Of a stretch of 64,000 nt of DNA, positions 62,017 to 64,000 are shown piece after piece. The DNA lies in contig QJNS01000233.1 in NCBI GenBank assembly GCA_004154925.1, positions 1 to 64,000 of the forward strand. Direction: 5' to 3'. The position numbers were made by a program, and so were the translations under genes. How positions within the stretch are numbered: position 1 is the stretch's first letter; every line of letters starts with the position of its first letter. This stretch comes from Monosporascus cannonballus (taxonomy: Eukaryota; Ascomycota; Sordariomycetes; Xylariales). Below the pieces are notes generated by a model. That model worked only from the letters and a program-made list of their open reading frames with translations. It searched no databases and was not told the origin of the DNA.

Positions 62017-64000
62017 ATGGCGACCGTACCGTCAACGTCCTTAGTTATCTACAAGGGACCCAAGGACTGGGACCGCTTCAAGGGCGAATTCCAGTCTAAA
62101 GCGTGCGCGCTTGACATTTGGGACTTTATCGATCCTAATCAGTCACTTCCGTGGCCTGTCAGACCAATAGAACCCGACATAACCTCCTATCCCAAGAGAC
62201 GAATTCGCCATACAGCGCGATCCAACACCCTATCATCGTCCTTATCGTCCGGAGGAACCACCGAAAAGATTAATCTTACGGGATACCCAACAAATACCCT
62301 TAAGATGACGACCGAAAGCAGACAAGCCTACAATCAGGACTTTACGGCATATACCTTCAAGGATCGAAAATACGATACCTTTCGCAAAAGCGTTAACGAC
62401 CTGACGAAATGGGTCCTGGAGTCAATATCTCCAGTAATCAGGGAAACGAATCTCCTCCCTAGAAAGAACTTACGGGAGTAGTACGCCAAGCTGGCCGAAT
62501 CAGGCAAGGTATACGACAGCAGGCTCCTGATCAACACCCAACGAAAGTATCGCGAAACACTAAAACAAGCTTCGAAATCTGGCAAGAAGTTAAACGAATG
62601 GATCGTAAGATAGCAAGAGATTATGGCCTTGGGACAGCGACATGGTGTTCCAGAAACGAAGACGACGATTATATGGGTTAACGACCTGTGCACAGCATTA
62701 GCCCCTATAGTTGGGACATGGACCACCACCTTCCAAATAGTAAAGAAAACCGAGATCGACACCGGTACGATCAGCTTCCAAAAAGTGGCAGCTAACCTTC
62801 TGGACCATTGGGCTATGACCCATCCCCCGTTAACATCGCGAAATATCAAGGTAACGTTTCCAACCTTCCATGGAGCTCCTGCAGACCTATCTGTTCAGGA
62901 TGATTCTGATCAGGAAGAAACCAAGCCTACTGATCCCCAACTGCGAGGAAGAACTCCGGTACGAGGGCAGAAACGAGGTAGTCGTGGAAGTTCTTATTCG
63001 GACCGAAGCGCTAGCAAAAGAAAACGTAACGAATCAGATGCCCAAGGCACCCGTTGCAAGGTTTGTTTAAGCCCCTATTACATATTACCTCAGTGCTTTT
63101 ATGCGTTCCTTAATAAGGCCCTAACGCGCTTCCGCTTCAGTAACGAAGTAATGAAGCTAGTCCATTAACGATTTACCTCTGATCAATCCCTGAAGGAAAA
63201 AATCGAGCGGTTATCAAAAGGCATGGAAAAGCTAACTGCCCGAGAGACTAAGTGACTCCCAAAGGGAGTAAGGCGAATGCTAGCGTGCTTTCTGATCAGC
63301 TGTACGCGCGGTACGATAAGCGTTTCGTCTTACCCCTTAAGGAATTCTTCCATCCTGGACTCAGGATCGACGATACATATATTCAACGTAATCAGCAGGT
63401 TCCTCAACTATAGACCCACCATACAAGGCGACGGAATATACGCAGGCAACAGTTTCGTCCCGATCAGTGGCTACGGAGAGGTAGATGTGTTATTTCGAAG
63501 CCCTGACGGTACAAGGGCGTTACGTCTGTACGATATAGCCCATTACAAGGATTTCGCGTACAATTTGGTGTCACTCCGACAGCTCCGGAAAAAAGGTTAC
63601 TGGTGGGACAATAAAGGGATTAACAACTGTATTCGAAATAAGTATAATCAGGTTGTTACTACGCTAACAAACAAATTTAATCAGTTCGTTCTCGAGGATA
63701 TCGACGCAACAACTCCCAACGCAGCACTTGCGGCCTACAGACGAAACATCAACTCAAGGACTGCGAAACCACCACGTACTGGCGATGGGACCATATGGCA
63801 TTTACGTCTAGGTCATCCAGGCCCTGAAATGATCGCTTAGCTTCCGTCCCATTCAAAGGGGGTGCGACTAAAAGGCCCTACGACGGTCGAATACCAGGCC
63901 TGCAGCAAAGCAAAGGCTAAAAGGCAAATACGTCGCATACCGAGAGAGGGAGCTTCCCGATCAGGCCAAAGAATAGCCATCGACTTCACGGACTTCGAGG
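62017..64000 (+). pseudogene. Copia gag-pol polyprotein with scattered stops
   Basis: One frame runs from the ATG at 62017 to the window end. Gag starts VIYKGPKDWDRFKGEFQSKA and ALDIWDFIDP (UBN2-type copia gag). A zinc knuckle at 63055-63096 reads CKVC...YILPQC with the metal-binding His now Tyr (CAC to TAC). The protease motif DSGST is in SSILDSGSTIHIF, then the pre-integrase motif WHLRLGHPG near 63795, then the integrase start RIAIDFTDFE at the edge. In-frame stops lie at 62479, 62611, 63166, 63252 and 63838; several fit Gln or Trp codons hit by RIP, and one Cys of the integrase zinc site appears as Tyr (EYQAC near 63890). Gag and pol share one frame, as in many copia elements. No active protein is expected. 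Confidence 0.88.

Larger units (their letters stand above)
61746..64000 (+). mobile_element. Ty1/copia retrotransposon, plus strand, lightly mutated, cut by the window end
   Basis: 5' LTR, leader, gag, protease and the start of integrase are present; RT, RNase H and the 3' LTR lie beyond the window. GC content is normal and only about five stop codons interrupt 2 kb of a single reading frame, so this copy has seen little RIP. It belongs to the same family as the minus-strand copy 91 bp to its left. Confidence 0.88.

Noticed and set aside
1..64000. tRNA or rRNA genes and CRISPR arrays
   Set aside because: No cloverleaf-like or rRNA-like sequence was recognised by eye, and no regularly spaced identical repeats occur; CRISPR is not expected in a fungus. 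A tRNA scan would be decisive.

Overview
The window comes from a filamentous ascomycete (Pezizomycotina). It alternates between two kinds of DNA. Most of it is extremely AT-rich sequence saturated with stop codons, with C>T and G>A changes as left by repeat-induced point mutation (RIP). Set into it are GC-balanced islands with ordinary fungal genes, introns of about 50-63 nt with CTRAY-type branch points, and secreted enzymes. All gene models here were read by eye; no database search was possible.

Layout: 1-330 is a GC-normal retroelement-like tail. 331-20.3 kb is RIP-mutated repeat DNA with an inverted repeat (14930-16040) and two solo LTRs (19285-19492; 20350-20492). 20.5-30.1 kb is GC island 1, holding the 3' part of a GH95 alpha-L-fucosidase gene, two nucleotidyltransferase-like genes (one frameshifted, one intact) and an intact metallophosphoesterase. 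30.1-44.7 kb is RIP-mutated DNA with a solo LTR, an inverted 3' fragment of a Ty3/gypsy element and a complete Ty3/gypsy element (36032-42914). 44.7-49.0 kb is GC island 2, with the 5' part of the same GH95 gene and an intact, three-intron, secreted beta-lactamase-like gene. 48985-61654 is a RIP-mutated Ty1/copia element on the minus strand, interrupted by a complete Ty3/gypsy element (52815-60113, target duplication TTATC). 61746 to the window end is a second, much less mutated copy of the same copia family, head to head with the first.

The main result is that the two GH95 pieces, 20.5 kb apart, are one gene. The 5' piece ends and the 3' piece begins with the same 8 bp (GATATTGC on the + strand, at 24474-24481 and 44972-44979). 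Taking out 24482-44971 plus one copy of the 8 bp joins the two parts exactly in frame inside the conserved GH95 N-terminal region. So 24482-44971 behaves as a single 20,490-bp insertion with an 8-bp target-site duplication. It carries cellular-type genes at its left end and a RIP-degraded, nested transposon mass in the rest. No transposase or Starship captain could be recognised in it, so how it moved is unknown.

A second observation is a reverse-strand reading frame with a Cys cluster and a charged, coiled-coil-like region between integrase and the 3' LTR. It is seen in both Ty3/gypsy families, and its C-terminal part in the inverted fragment as well.
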